From Medicago truncatula (taxonomy: Eukaryota > Streptophyta > Magnoliopsida > Fabales > Fabaceae), in the NCBI RefSeq assembly GCF_003473485.1, contig NC_053043.1, positions 16,273,001 to 16,337,000 of the forward strand: a DNA stretch of 64,000 bases. Reading direction: 5' to 3'. A program made the position numbers and the translations under genes. Shown here piece by piece: positions 22,137-32,925 of this stretch; the first letter of the stretch is position 1; the number at the start of each line of letters is the position of its first letter. The notes under the pieces were generated by a model that was given only the letters and a program-made list of their open reading frames with translations, made no database searches and was not told the origin of the DNA.

Positions 22137-24590
22137 TTGAACACAGTAATCCTACGGTTCCTCCAAATTTTGAATTCCCTGTGTATGAAGCCGAAGATGA
22201 AGAGGATGATGATATACCATATGAGATCACTCGACTGCTTGAGCAAGAATCAGCCTATTGTATGGAACGATGAATGCCAGGAAGCTTTTGATAGCATCAA
22301 GAATTACCTGCTGGAACCACCTATCCTTGTCCCTCCCGTGGAAGGAAGGCCTTTGATTTTGTATTTGTCAGTGTTTGATGAATCTGTGGGATGCGTGCTT
22401 GGTCAACAAGATGAGACTGGAAAGAAAGAACATGCTATCTACTATCTAAGCAAGAAGTTCACCGATTGTGAAACTCGGTATACAATGCTCGAGAAGACTT
22501 GTTGTGCTTTGGCCTGGGCCGCTAAACGCCTGCGTCATTATTTGGTGAATCATACAACTTGGTTGATATCTAGAATGGATCCGATAAAGTATATCTTTGA
22601 GAAAGCGGCCGTTACTGGAAAGATTGCACGATGGCAGATGCTTTTGTCTGAATATGATATTGTGTTCAAAACTCAAAAGGCAATCAAAGGTAGCATTCTT
22701 GCAGATCACCTTGCTTACCAACCTCTTGATGATTACCAACCAATTGAGTTTGATTTCCCCGATGAAGAGATCATGTATTTGAAATCCAAAGACTGCGAAG
22801 AACCGTTGATTGATGAAGGTCCAGATCCCAATAGCAAGTGGGGTTTAGTCTTTGATGGTGCTGTCAATGCTTATGGTAAAGGAATTGGGGCAGTCATTGT
22901 ATCCCCGCAGGGGCATCACATTCCTTTTACCGCCCGAATTTTGTTCGAATGTACCAACAATATGGCTGAGTATGAAGCATGTATCTTTGGGATCGAGGAA
23001 GCAATTGACATGAGAATCAAACACCTCGACATCTATGGAGATTCCGCGCTCGTCATCAATCAGATAAAGGGTGAATGGGAGACCCACCATGCTAAATTAA
23101 TTCCTTATCGTGATTATGCGAGACGTTTGCTGACATATTTTACAAAGGTTGAGCTGCACCATATTCCTCGTGATGAGAACCAAATGGCTGATGCTCTTGC
23201 TACTCTATCCTCCATGTTTCGAGTAAACCATTGGAATGATGTGCCAATAATCAAAGTGCAACGCCTTGAAAGACCTTCACATGTGTTTGCTATTGGGGAT
23301 GTGATCGATCAGGCTGGTGAAAATGTGGTTGACTATAAACCCTGGTACTACGACATCAAACAGTTCTTGCTGAACTGTGAGTATCCGCCAAGTGCTTCCA
23401 AACAAGATAAGAAGACCCTGAGAAGATTGGCCAGTAGATTCCTGTTAGATGGAGATATTCTGTACAAGAGAAACTATGACATGGTATTGTTAAGATGTGT
23501 TGATGAACACGAAGCAGAGCAGTTAATGCATGATGTACATGACGGTACCTTCGGGACCCACGCTACAGGGCATACTATGTCAAGGAAGTTGTTACGAGCA
23601 GGTTACTACTGGATGGCCATGGAGCATGATTGCTACCAATACGCCAGAAAATGCCACAAATGTCAAATCTATGCTGATAAGATTCATGTGCCTTCGCACG
23701 CCCTCAATGTTATGTCATCCCCATGGCCGTTCTCAATGTGGGGCATCGACATGATCGGAAGAATTGAACCGAAGGCTTCGAATGGTCATCATTTCATCTT
23801 AGTGGCAATTGACTACTTCACCAAGTGGGTTGAAGCAGCATCTTATACCAATGTGACCAAGCAAGTGGTAGCTAAGTTCATCAAGAATAACATCATCTGT
23901 CGATATGGTGTTCCCAGCAAGATTATTACTGACAATGGTACCAACCTGAATAACAATGTGGTGCAAGCTCTTTGTGAAGAATTCAAAATTGAGCATCATA
24001 ACTCTTCTCCCTATAGACCTCAGATGAATGGTGCAGTTGAGGCCGCTAACAAGAATATCAAGAGAATTGTCCAGAAGATGGTAACCACTTACAAGGATTG
24101 GCATGAGATGTTACCCTATGCTCTGCATGGCTACCGTACTACCGTGCGCAGTTCAACCGGGGCAACCCCTTTCTCTCTTGTATATGGTATGGAAGCAGTT
24201 CTTCCTTTGGAAGTGGAGATCCCATCTCTCCGTGTGATTATGGAAGCAAAGTTATCTGAGGCTGAATGGTGCCAAAGCCGGTATGATCAGTTGAATTTGA
24301 TTGAGGAAAAACGTATGGATGCCATGGCTCGTGGACAGTCATATCAAGCAAGAATGAAGACTGCCTTTGACAAGAAAGTCCATCCTCGAGAATTCAAGGT
24401 AGGGGAACTTGTATTGAAAAGGAGGATAAGCCAGCAACCCGACCCAAGGGGCAAGTGGACGCCTAACTATGAAGGTCCTTATGTTGTCAAGAAGGCCTTC
24501 TCCGGTGGTGCTTTAATCCTTACACACATGGATGGTGTAGAACTTCCAAATCCAGTGAATGCCGATATAGTCAAGAAATACTTTGCCTAG
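22137..24590 (+). CDS. Pol remnant: two RNase H domains and integrase, RT deleted
   Basis: 817 codons are open, but the first 37 or so are the RT exon's N-terminus read in the wrong frame. Real homology starts at NQPIVWNDECQEAF. RNase H of the Ty3 type covers residues about 45-195. The second, archaeal-like RNase H (about 234-360) keeps D240, E278, D302 and D352. The integrase has a zinc region (H468, H475, C506, C509) and a D538, D599, E635 triad with the usual 35-residue spacing. The whole reverse transcriptase is missing; near 22246-22258 the sequence passes from RLLEQE in one frame to SKNQPIVW in another. Integrase and RNase H could fold if translated, but no start or upstream frame supports this. 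Confidence 0.87.
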   Translation: MNTVILRFLQILNSLCMKPKMKRMMIYHMRSLDCLSKNQPIVWNDECQEAFDSIKNYLLEPPILVPPVEGRPLILYLSVFDESVGCVLGQQDETGKKEHAIYYLSKKFTDCETRYTMLEKTCCALAWAAKRLRHYLVNHTTWLISRMDPIKYIFEKAAVTGKIARWQMLLSEYDIVFKTQKAIKGSILADHLAYQPLDDYQPIEFDFPDEEIMYLKSKDCEEPLIDEGPDPNSKWGLVFDGAVNAYGKGIGAVIVSPQGHHIPFTARILFECTNNMAEYEACIFGIEEAIDMRIKHLDIYGDSALVINQIKGEWETHHAKLIPYRDYARRLLTYFTKVELHHIPRDENQMADALATLSSMFRVNHWNDVPIIKVQRLERPSHVFAIGDVIDQAGENVVDYKPWYYDIKQFLLNCEYPPSASKQDKKTLRRLASRFLLDGDILYKRNYDMVLLRCVDEHEAEQLMHDVHDGTFGTHATGHTMSRKLLRAGYYWMAMEHDCYQYARKCHKCQIYADKIHVPSHALNVMSSPWPFSMWGIDMIGRIEPKASNGHHFILVAIDYFTKWVEAASYTNVTKQVVAKFIKNNIICRYGVPSKIITDNGTNLNNNVVQALCEEFKIEHHNSSPYRPQMNGAVEAANKNIKRIVQKMVTTYKDWHEMLPYALHGYRTTVRSSTGATPFSLVYGMEAVLPLEVEIPSLRVIMEAKLSEAEWCQSRYDQLNLIEEKRMDAMARGQSYQARMKTAFDKKVHPREFKVGELVLKRRISQQPDPRGKWTPNYEGPYVVKKAFSGGALILTHMDGVELPNPVNADIVKKYFA

Positions 24591-24612
24591 AAATATGAAA
24601 AGAACAGCGTGG

Positions 24613-25487
24613 TAGGTCGAAAACCCGAAAGGGCGGCCTAGGCAAAAATGCGCTTCCCGGTGGATCGAAAACCCGAAAGGGCGGTCCAGGCAAAAATAAG
24701 GGACAAAAAAATATATGAAAAGCTCGCTGAGATTGTACACAACTCAGGCAAGAATGAGCGTCTCGATGAGCCGAAAACCCGGAAGGGCGGTTCATGCAAA
24801 AATGAGATTGAAACAAAAGGCAAGTAACTATATCTGACCAACCACCGTCCCCCTTGGGGCATCTGCTGCCGTTGATGACTATCTTCATATAAAGCTCCTA
24901 CGCTTGCGAATTCAAAGTTTCCAGGAAATGTAATGATTGCTGTGTTCAATGTACCACCAACCAATAAAATTACCATTTTCCAAGCTTTGTGAATCCGTGG
25001 AGTCATGCCTTTGGCTGACCACCACTCTTATACATCAATTTGAGCCTTTGCTTTTGTTTGAAAACTCTATTTTCTTCTACTTTCAAAGTTATATACAAAA
25101 ATATTTTCTTTCTATTTTGATAATGACAATGCTTGAAACAAACATTTTGAAAATTGAAAACTTTTTGTCTATTTTGAAAAGCAAACCTGAGCAACAGGGT
25201 ACATTCAAATGAAACATGCATGAGTGAGGGTATGTTGATGTCTATTTCAATATGTGTTACAAGCAGGTTCTCCTCCAGGATAGTCTGTGGTCAATGGCAA
25301 GAATGAAAAAACAGAATGAAAATGCATGAAATTGAATAGGCTCGCTAAGTTGAAAACCCGAAAGGGCGGCTTAGGCAAGAATGAGCACCCCGCTGGATTG
25401 AAAACCCGAAAGGGCAGTTCAGGCAAAAATGGGGCATTGAAAAGAATTTATTTCCCCGGTGGATCGAAAACCCGAAAGGGCGATCCA
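24613..25487 (+). repeat. Hairpin family A: six GNRA-capped stem-loops with covarying stems
   Basis: Units at 24613-24640, 24661-24688, 24767-24794, 25345-25374, 25393-25422 and 25460-25487 share one fold: an outer stem of 7-8 pairs, a four-A bulge on the 5' side, and CCC/GGG closing a GAAA loop (GGAA in the third, still GNRA). All outer-stem pairs are Watson-Crick or G-U, although the bases differ. The pair second from the bulge is C-G in four units, U-G in one and U-A in one; the fourth is G-C, A-U or G-U. Each hairpin is followed by GGCAAAAATG or close variants. A related stem without the GNRA cap lies at 24727-24747. Function is unknown; RNA structure is the direct inference. Confidence 0.85.
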
Positions 25488-26017
25488 GGCAAAAATGGGA
25501 TGCAAAAAATGAATGAATGAAATTGAGAATATAACATGCAAAAAGCATTGACCACAGATGCAATGTCTACAACATACCCAGCACTGAAATGCCCAGCACA
25601 ACGGCATTTTCCCCAGTCAGGTCTTCCAAGATTCTATCTCCAGCAAGTTGCATATCTACCTGCCCTCAGCTATGGTTCCGACACGTCTCCCAACGACGTC
25701 ATCTCCAAAGAGGATTTCCAAGAATGTGTAATATAGCACGAGCCACTACGTGCCCAATACTCTAATGTCTTGTCTTCCCCGTGAAGCCGTGCCTACAAAC
25801 TGCCAACAGTCATGCATTACAAGCATTCATACATGCATAATCATGCATATTGCGTACCCATGCATTTAATGAAAATGTTATATCATCCATACATATCGCA
25901 TTTCCAATGTCAACATCAGTCTCAATTTCTACCTTTCAAATCAAATCGACGTCAAGTCAATCTCAATCTATATTTTGTCAAACAAACTAATCCCCAGTGA
26001 ATATGTTTCTGTTTGGT

Positions 26018-26521
26018 CAAGTGGCTAGTTCAAGTCCAAGAACAGCTTGTACCTATCAATTTGCTTATGTTATCGGTCGAGTGCCCAGCTCAATCCAAGA
26101 GCAGCTTGTACCTGTCAATATGTTTCCGTTTGGTCAAGTGACTAGCTCAATCCAAGAGCAGCTTGTACCTGTCTATCTGTTTCTGTCCGGTGGAGTAACC
26201 AGTTCGCATCCAAGAACAAGCTCGCACCTGTCTATTTGCCTTGCTTTCAGTCGAGTCACCAGTTCGAATCCATAAGAACAACTCGTACCTGCCAATTTTA
26301 CATGTTTTCAGTCGAGTCACCAGTTCGAATCCATAAGAACAACTCGCACTTTCCAATATCCCCAAGTGAGTTACCAGTTCGAATCCATAAGAACAACTCA
26401 TGTTTGTCCAGTAACCTCTATCCCCTGTGAAGTGACCAGTTCGAATCCATAAGAACAACTCGCAGTTGTCTGTTTGTTTCATCCCCGGTCAAGTGGCTAG
26501 TTTGAATCCAAGAACAGCTTG
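26018..26521 (+). repeat. Hairpin family B: nine nested-stem units
   Basis: Units at 26018-26049, 26078-26108, 26135-26165, 26193-26223, 26252-26285, 26313-26346, 26367-26400, 26431-26460 and 26490-26521 recur about every 57-64 bases. Each has an inner four-pair stem (GTTC/GAAC, or GCTC/GAGC in units 2 and 3, GTTT/GAAC in unit 9) inside an outer stem (CAAG/CTTG, CGAGT/ACTCG, TGAGT/ACTCA). The paired changes keep both stems. Units 4 and 8 have only three outer pairs. The intervening sequence is less conserved. Confidence 0.8.
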
Positions 26522-26793
26522 TACCTGTCCAACTTGTTTCTAGTTTCCCATTACTCTGCTATTCACTATCTTTGTCAATGTCTACCAATCCCGCAATGGA
26601 TACGACATATTTTGTTAATTCCAATCCCCATGAGGTCTTGCATTCATAATCCAAATGATGCATGGCATGCATATTATTTGAAAATGGGTAGGCGTATTTT
26701 TACGTCCAAACACAGTGCAAATGCTAATATTTAAGTATCTTCGTCCTGTCAAGCCAAAGACTCCGTCTCTTGACTCTCCAGACAAAGAAACTT

Positions 26794-26806
26794 AAATAGG
26801 GGCAGC
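26794..26806 (+). other. Polypurine tract of the Ogre-like element
   Basis: AAATAGGGGCAGC lies directly before the 3' LTR, where plus-strand DNA synthesis is primed. The motif form is typical of Tat/Ogre elements. Confidence 0.8.
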
Positions 26807-29800
26807 TGTTATACCCTGTTTTTGGACCTAAAAATACTGGGCCCAATTTCATTTCAAACTTTGTCAATTATCAAGTTTCAACTGCACAGTTCAAATTGTC
26901 TCTGCCTCGCAGTATTTTCAATCACAATTTTACCTATGTTTTTCTTGCATAAAACTTTTCAAAATGTCTTTACTTGTCTTGTAAGGCATTCAAAAGTGTC
27001 TCTGAATCATTACATTGCTTTTTCTACAGTTTATTTCAAAATTTGCAAAAAAGTCATACAGAAGGGTATTTTGGTCATTTCCTGCAGTGGGACCCATTTT
27101 CATCCTTGTGACTGTCTCTGAGTCTTTTCAGATTGTTTTTTAACATTTCATCAGTAAACCCTGTTAAATTCATTTCAAACTTGCGTCTGAGTCAGTGTTA
27201 AGTCAATTTCAATCTGTTTAGGTCATTTTTAGCCCTAGGGGCATTTTGGTCATTTCACACAAAATTTTGGCATAGAGAGGTTACTTTGAAGTACCTCATT
27301 TAGGCCGTTGGTTCGTTTTAGTCCGTTTTGTCAATTTTATTTTAGTTTCACTTTACGTTTTGTCAGGTTACCAATTTTATTCCAATTTTATTTTTTTTAT
27401 TTTTTTATTTTATTTTACATTTTGGTCCCCAAAGAGGTCCAAAATTGCATCCCAGTCCAATTTTCTTTCCAATTTACATTTCAGTCCTTTTTGGTTAATT
27501 GCAGTTTAGTCCTTAAAATTTTTATTTTTGCAGAAAGGTCCAAATTTCATTTTTTGTCCAAGGCCGTGCCATTCTTTTTTTTCAGGTCCAGGTGTCACTT
27601 TCTCATTTGTTCAGAAGCACACATGTCAAGCTATAAAAGGTGTACAGTGCCACACAGACCCATTAATCACACGCCAACTCATAAACACAATCAGATTCTC
27701 TCTCTCCATTCAGTTGGATCAGAAACAGAAAATTTCTCAGAATTTCTCAAGAACACCAAGAACAAAAAACCCTAACCGTTTTCCAGAAACTCAAAAATTC
27801 ATCAGAATCAACAATTTTCGCATCAATCCTCAGAGATTCGTGTGAATCTTCATCACCGGATTGAAGAATTCTCCTACAATTCAAAGTGCGAGCTCACATT
27901 GAAGCAAGCTCAAGCACTGATCATAGGGATTTTTCACGCAGATTCAAGGAGTATTGAAGCAAGCTCAAACACGAAATCACAGAGAGAGAAGTAGAGGAAG
28001 AATCAGAGAAGATGAAGAAGCAGAACCGGTAAACCGATTTATTTTCGGTCCAAAAGCAAGCAAAATCATCAAAATCATCAAGAACAGAATCAAAGTTTTC
28101 CAAAGATTTCCTCCATTAAAGGTTTCAACCAAAACCTTAGGTAAAACTCATAATCTCTTTTCAAGAAGTGTTAATCATAGTTTAAACCGGTAAAAAAAAT
28201 CACGCAAGCAAAGCAGATCCAGAATTTCCAGAATTCAAAGAAAACCGTAACCGTAAGCACGAAACCTAGATCCGTAAGGATCTAAGTTTTGAAAACAAGA
28301 ACAAGCACCAGAGAAGCAGTAAACAACGAAACGATGTAGATCCGTGAAGATCTAAACCTTTTCTTTCAAAAAATCAAAGAAAATCAATTTTCAAAACCGT
28401 ACGAAATTTTCAGATCTACATCGCATCAAGCTGTGTTTGGGAAAATGATTGCTGGATTCGTGTTTAGGGTTAAAGGACGAATCAAAAGACGTAAAAATCT
28501 TTAAGTTCTGGAAATTTTTCACCGGAAACTGCATGAACTCGCCGGAGAAGATGAAGTTTCCGGCGGACCTTCAAGGTCTCCGCCGTAGCTTCATCCTCGC
28601 CGGCGGCGAGGTTAGAGAGAGGTGGGAGATGAGAGAAGAGAGAAGAATTTAGAGAGAGAAAGGAAAGTGGGAAATGATTTAAACCGGTCCCCCTTCACTT
28701 TTATAGCCAGTGAACCGGACCGGTCCAGAACCGGTCCATTCCCCTTTGATTCCTGGCCGTTTGATCTAGGGTTTCAGGATCCTGGATCAATCGTGTGGTT
28801 CCTGTGCATCTGGACCTTGTAGTTTTGGGCTTTGGTTTGGGCTCAAGTTTCTTTTACGTTTTTTTGCTTTTTTGCTACTTGCACCATACTTGCCTGCTGT
28901 TTGCACCCTTTGTTCATGTTAATTTTTATCAATAAATTCCAAGAAATTTACCATGTCATTTTACTATTTTTCTTGATAATTTTCAGTGGTATTTTGCTTG
29001 GAAAAGTTGGTAAAAATTTTAGTGTTGTTTTGTCAAGGGTTTTTACTATTTTAAGTCACTTTTCTCGCATTTTTACCTGTTACTTCATGTGCATAATGTT
29101 CGTGTTCGTCATGTTTGATTTGCATACTATTCCATATGAATTTTGCTACTGTTTGCTATGCATATGTCACTGTTTTGATGTGTTGAGTTTTGTTCTTGCA
29201 TCATGTGCATTATTCATTACATGTTTCCGGCTTATTTTCATCGTCACTTTACCGTTTTATGCCGTACTTTCTTCCATCGCTTCATGCCATATTCTTTCTT
29301 TTTTACCATTTTCTACTAACATTTCCTTTCATATTGATCACTTCATAGCACTTCACCATTTCACTATCTCCTCCACTTTCTTTAGCTTAGCATTTATTTT
29401 TGCAAATTTTAATTCATTTGGTGATGTAATTTGTTATCATTGGTATGTAGCTTGGCAAAGGGGCCATAGAATGTATTTAGGCAATTTTTGTAATGTGGAC
29501 TATGGACACTATGACGCACCGGCACGCACACACTCACCCTAGATGTATGCCTAGGATTGCATGTGTAGATGTATGGCTAGGATTGCATGGTTAGATGAAC
29601 GCTTAGGTTTAAACACTTAGAGAAAATCCAACTTTTTCCAAAACATGCAAATAACCTCACTTGAAAACCTTTCTTGAAAATAAAATAGGAGTCAAAACTC
29701 CTTATTTCCCTTTTATTTTCTTAAGTAAAATTTCTAATAAATCTTAACTATACTTGGACTTCATTTTGAAAAAGCTAACTCCACCTCACTTTTTTCCAAA

Positions 29801-30251
29801 TCTCATGCCCTTGAGGCCTCTCATCTCTATTCTTCAAAATCTCTTTTCAAACTTAAAATCAACCAACAAAAACAAAAACTATTTTTTGAGAATGAACTAC
29901 GATCGGTTTTGATCCCGTAAAACGGTACGTAGGCAAGGGACTTTAACCCCTCCAAGCCGAAATAAAAATCAAATTCTACTTCTTCTCACCCCCATTCTTC
30001 ACTAATCACACCTTCTTTTCTACAAGTAGACAATAAAAATAAAGCGTAGAAATCAACTTAGGAGAGCGGTTCTTATGGAATACCATAATCGCTCCGGGTG
30101 CCTAACACCTTCCCGTAGCGAAAACGACCCCCGAATCTAGAACTTTTTAAGGGTTTTTCTCCTTTTACCCTTCCCAAGAAAAAAGAGAGATATCAACGGT
30201 CGAAAGGTTCAAGTCCAATTAATGGCTTGGCACCCAAAAACCATGATAACA
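26807..30251 (+). repeat. 3' LTR of the Ogre-like element
   Basis: 3445 bp, matching the 5' LTR except for one substitution (27521) and an 11-bp tandem duplication around CCAATTTTATT near 27381. TATAAAAGG at 27632-27640 could drive transcription outward toward gene 3. Confidence 0.95.
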
Positions 30252-30480
30252 GTTACCACAACAACATGTGATTGAGATGAGAGAAAATGTGAACACAATA
30301 TTTGATTTTCAATTGGTTAAATAAATATGTGAATTGAAAAGGTTCTCCAATTAAAATGTTAGGTGCATACAGAAGGTGTGAATTAGGAATAAATAGTGAA
30401 CTTCTTTATCTATATCTATGTATTATATTTTCATAACAAAAAAAAAGGTTCATGAAAAAGAATTTGGAGTTTTCTTTGAC
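30252..30480 (+). repeat. Right part of duplicated flank after the Ogre-like insertion
   Basis: It starts with target duplication GTTAC and continues AACATGTGATTGAGATGAGA, matching 10885-11110. Confidence 0.85.
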
Positions 30481-30681
30481 ATATTTCATGCATCGGTTTT
30501 TTGTTTTTGTTTTAGGATTTGTCCCTTTAGACCTTATTAAATTTATTGTGGAAAGGTGGAGAGGTTTTAAGAGAGGGACAGCAGCAATGTTTCAATGCGA
30601 TAGAGAATATGGAGTTGGAAGTTTTCTAGATATGTTAAATCAGCATAATTCTTGCACAAGAATAACTCAAAGTTTAAAATT

Positions 30682-31734
30682 GGATTAATAGTATTTTTTA
30701 CCCCTGTAACATAGGCAATTTTCGATTTTCGTCCCTATAAAATTTTCGGTTAGATTTGCATCATTGTAAAAAAAAAATTCTTCCCGAAAACACCCTTCCC
30801 CATATGACTGTGCAAATTTGCTGACGTGATACACTATGTGGCATGCTGACCGCGCATATATGCTTATGTGGCGTGCTGGCTGTATAATTAATTTTTAATT
30901 TTTATTTTTCTAAGGCTACACGTGGCATTTGTGACTATTTTTAAAAAAAATTATAATATAAATTCATTTATATTAATTTAGAAATAAATAAAAAATTAAA
31001 AAGAAAAAAATTCAGGAATTTTTTTTATTACGAAAAATATTTTCCAATTTTTTAGTTTAAACTAGAAAATAATTTTTTTTTAAAATTTTAATTTCAAAAA
31101 TGATTTTATAAAAATCTGGAATAAAATTTTCGAAAAAAAAATTTGTATCTATATTTTTAAAAATAAAATATTTTCCAGAATTTTGTTTTGTAGAAAAAAT
31201 TTTAAAATTGTTTTTTTTGGGAAAAAAATATGACTTTTTTAAAAATTTTGAATTTTTTTTTTCTAATTTAATTTTATTTTGAAAATTAAACTCCAGAATC
31301 CATAAAAAAAATTAATTTCGAAAAAAAACCAAATATATTTTCTGATTTTTATAATATTTGAATTTAAAAATAAAAAAAAATTGTATCGTTTTTTCTGATT
31401 TTTTTAAGATTTGGAAAAAAAACTATTTTTTTGCGATTTTTAAATTTTTTGGAAAAAAATCTGAATATTTTTCTGATTTTTTTATTTTTGAAAATGTATT
31501 TTCAAATATTTTTAAAAATAAAATCTGATGTAGACAATTAAAAATAAATAAAAATTGAAAGAAAAAAAAAAGTCAAGTCACCGCCCCATATGTGCATTTG
31601 ATGAGTTAGATGGAGGAAGGGTGTTTTCCGGGAGAAGAAAAAAGTTTTACAAGGATGCAAATCAAATCGAAAATTTTATAGATGCGAAAACTGGAAATAA
31701 CCTATATTACAGGGGTGAAAAGCACTATTAACCC
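30682..31734. mobile_element. Foldback MULE-type MITE, 1.05 kb
   Basis: The left end GGATTAATAGT and right end ACTATTAACCC are inverted, and inversion extends through CCTGTAACATAGG versus CCTATATTACAGG and GGGTGTTTTCCGGG-like words. A perfect 9-bp duplication, TTTAAAATT, flanks it at 30673-30681 and 31735-31743. The interior is A/T homopolymer-rich with no gene. It belongs with 61745-62116. Confidence 0.82.
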
Positions 31735-32216
31735 TTTAAAATTTAAAAATATATAGACAGATAGATAGGTAGGATATATATAGATAGATATATGGTCAGT
31801 CAGGTTTTTGATGAAACTGGTTTTACCTAAGACATTAAGATTGTTCTATTTTAGATAAACAGGACCTTGAGTCAATAATTTTTCTTTTTGTATATTTTTT
31901 GTGTTCAACTAAAATGAACATGTATATCAAATTAGTATTATTTAGGAATTAATATTAAACAAGAACTTAGAGGGATACAGGAAATCCAAATAATCTATTA
32001 TCTTTCTGATTCAAGTGTCCTTTTAATTTTTTGTAAATCAACTCTTGAAATCCCACCGATTTACCTTTTAATTTAAGTATTGATTAATTATGAGTAGAAA
32101 CAACGATTCATATGTAGATTATATACTTATCATTTTATTACTTATGGAATTTGTACACTTGTTGAATAGCCTAATAAGATTGAGGATAATGTCATGTTTA
32201 AGCACGGAGTACAGTT

Positions 32217-32752
32217 TAGGGATGTCAATTGGTATCCTTTGAGCAGAGTATTATAGTGCTCATTCCAGGCACATATTTTAAAAAAAGTCCTCATACACGA
32301 GCTCATACCCTCTGAACAACAAGTTTGGTGTCCGTCTCCATGGGTATTTAAGAGCTCATATCCACATCCATTACCCACACTTTTACAACAAAAAGATAGC
32401 AAATAAGAAAAATATCACAACATAATTAAAATATGATATGAAATATTTTAAATCAACATATAAAATATTACGCATGGTATTATTTAGCCAAATAAAAATC
32501 ATATAAAATATAAAATACAAGTGCATATTACAATAAATAACAAAGACTTGAGATTAATTAACTAACTTTAATATTAAATAAAATTATTGATATAGTCTAT
32601 AGAATGTTCGGGCATGCGGCGGGGTAGGTACTAGAGTGTCCGTACCCGCGCCCATACCCATTCAAATTTACAGGTAATTACCCGAATCCAGACCCATACC
32701 TACAATGCGGGTATTTACCCGTCTATCGTAGGTATTTTTGTGGGTGCCGATT
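32217..32752. mobile_element. hAT-like relic in the promoter block, copy 3
   Basis: It begins TAGGGATGTCAATTGG and is orthologous to 2701-3233 and 11301-11838. Confidence 0.45.
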
Positions 32753-32775
32753 AGACTTAGTTCCAATTGCAATTC

Positions 32776-32880
32776 TTAATTTTCTTGTTTGTTTGCTTTC
32801 TTATTTTTTTTATCTTGTTTTGAAATAATAATAATAATTTTTTTTGATAAGCAGGGAGAGAGACAATAATAATAATAATG

Positions 32881-32925
<45 letters not shown>

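Larger units (their letters stand above)
24591..26793 (+). other. 3' untranslated region of the Ogre-like element
   Basis: A 2.2-kb stretch between the integrase stop and the polypurine tract. It has no maintained frame and holds two families of tandem hairpin units. Variable tandem repeats in this position are known for Ogre-type elements. Confidence 0.75.
15917..30251 (+). mobile_element. Ogre/Tat-type Ty3 LTR retrotransposon, recent but defective
   Basis: The 14,335-bp element has LTRs of 3434 and 3445 bp that start TGTTATACCC and end GATAACA, and it is flanked by GTTAC at 15912-15916 and 30252-30256. The order is LTR, primer-binding site, long leader, scrambled gag/protease, intron remnant, RNase H, second RNase H, integrase, hairpin-rich 3' untranslated region, polypurine tract, LTR. 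Two RNase H domains before the integrase and an intron between protease and RT are hallmarks of the Tat/Ogre lineage. The protease and RT are deleted and gag lost its capsid core, so it cannot have moved on its own. Its nearly identical LTRs imply recent movement by another copy's proteins. Confidence 0.93.

Noticed and set aside
24513-25006. Overlapping - strand frames across hairpin family A
   Set aside because: Open frames result from the tandem repeat period; repeated peptides such as CLDRPFGFSIH have no family.
26252-26460. tRNA genes suggested by GTTCGAATCC
   Set aside because: No A box, acceptor stem or anticodon arm; the word lies in a different hairpin.
26018-26521. Regularly spaced 30-34 base repeats resembling a CRISPR array
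   Set aside because: The host is a plant, units are inside a retrotransposon UTR, the repeats vary with compensatory changes, and the spacers are related to each other.
15917-30251. Endogenous pararetrovirus
   Set aside because: There are true LTRs, primer site, polypurine tract, integrase and a 5-bp target duplication; no movement or coat protein is seen.
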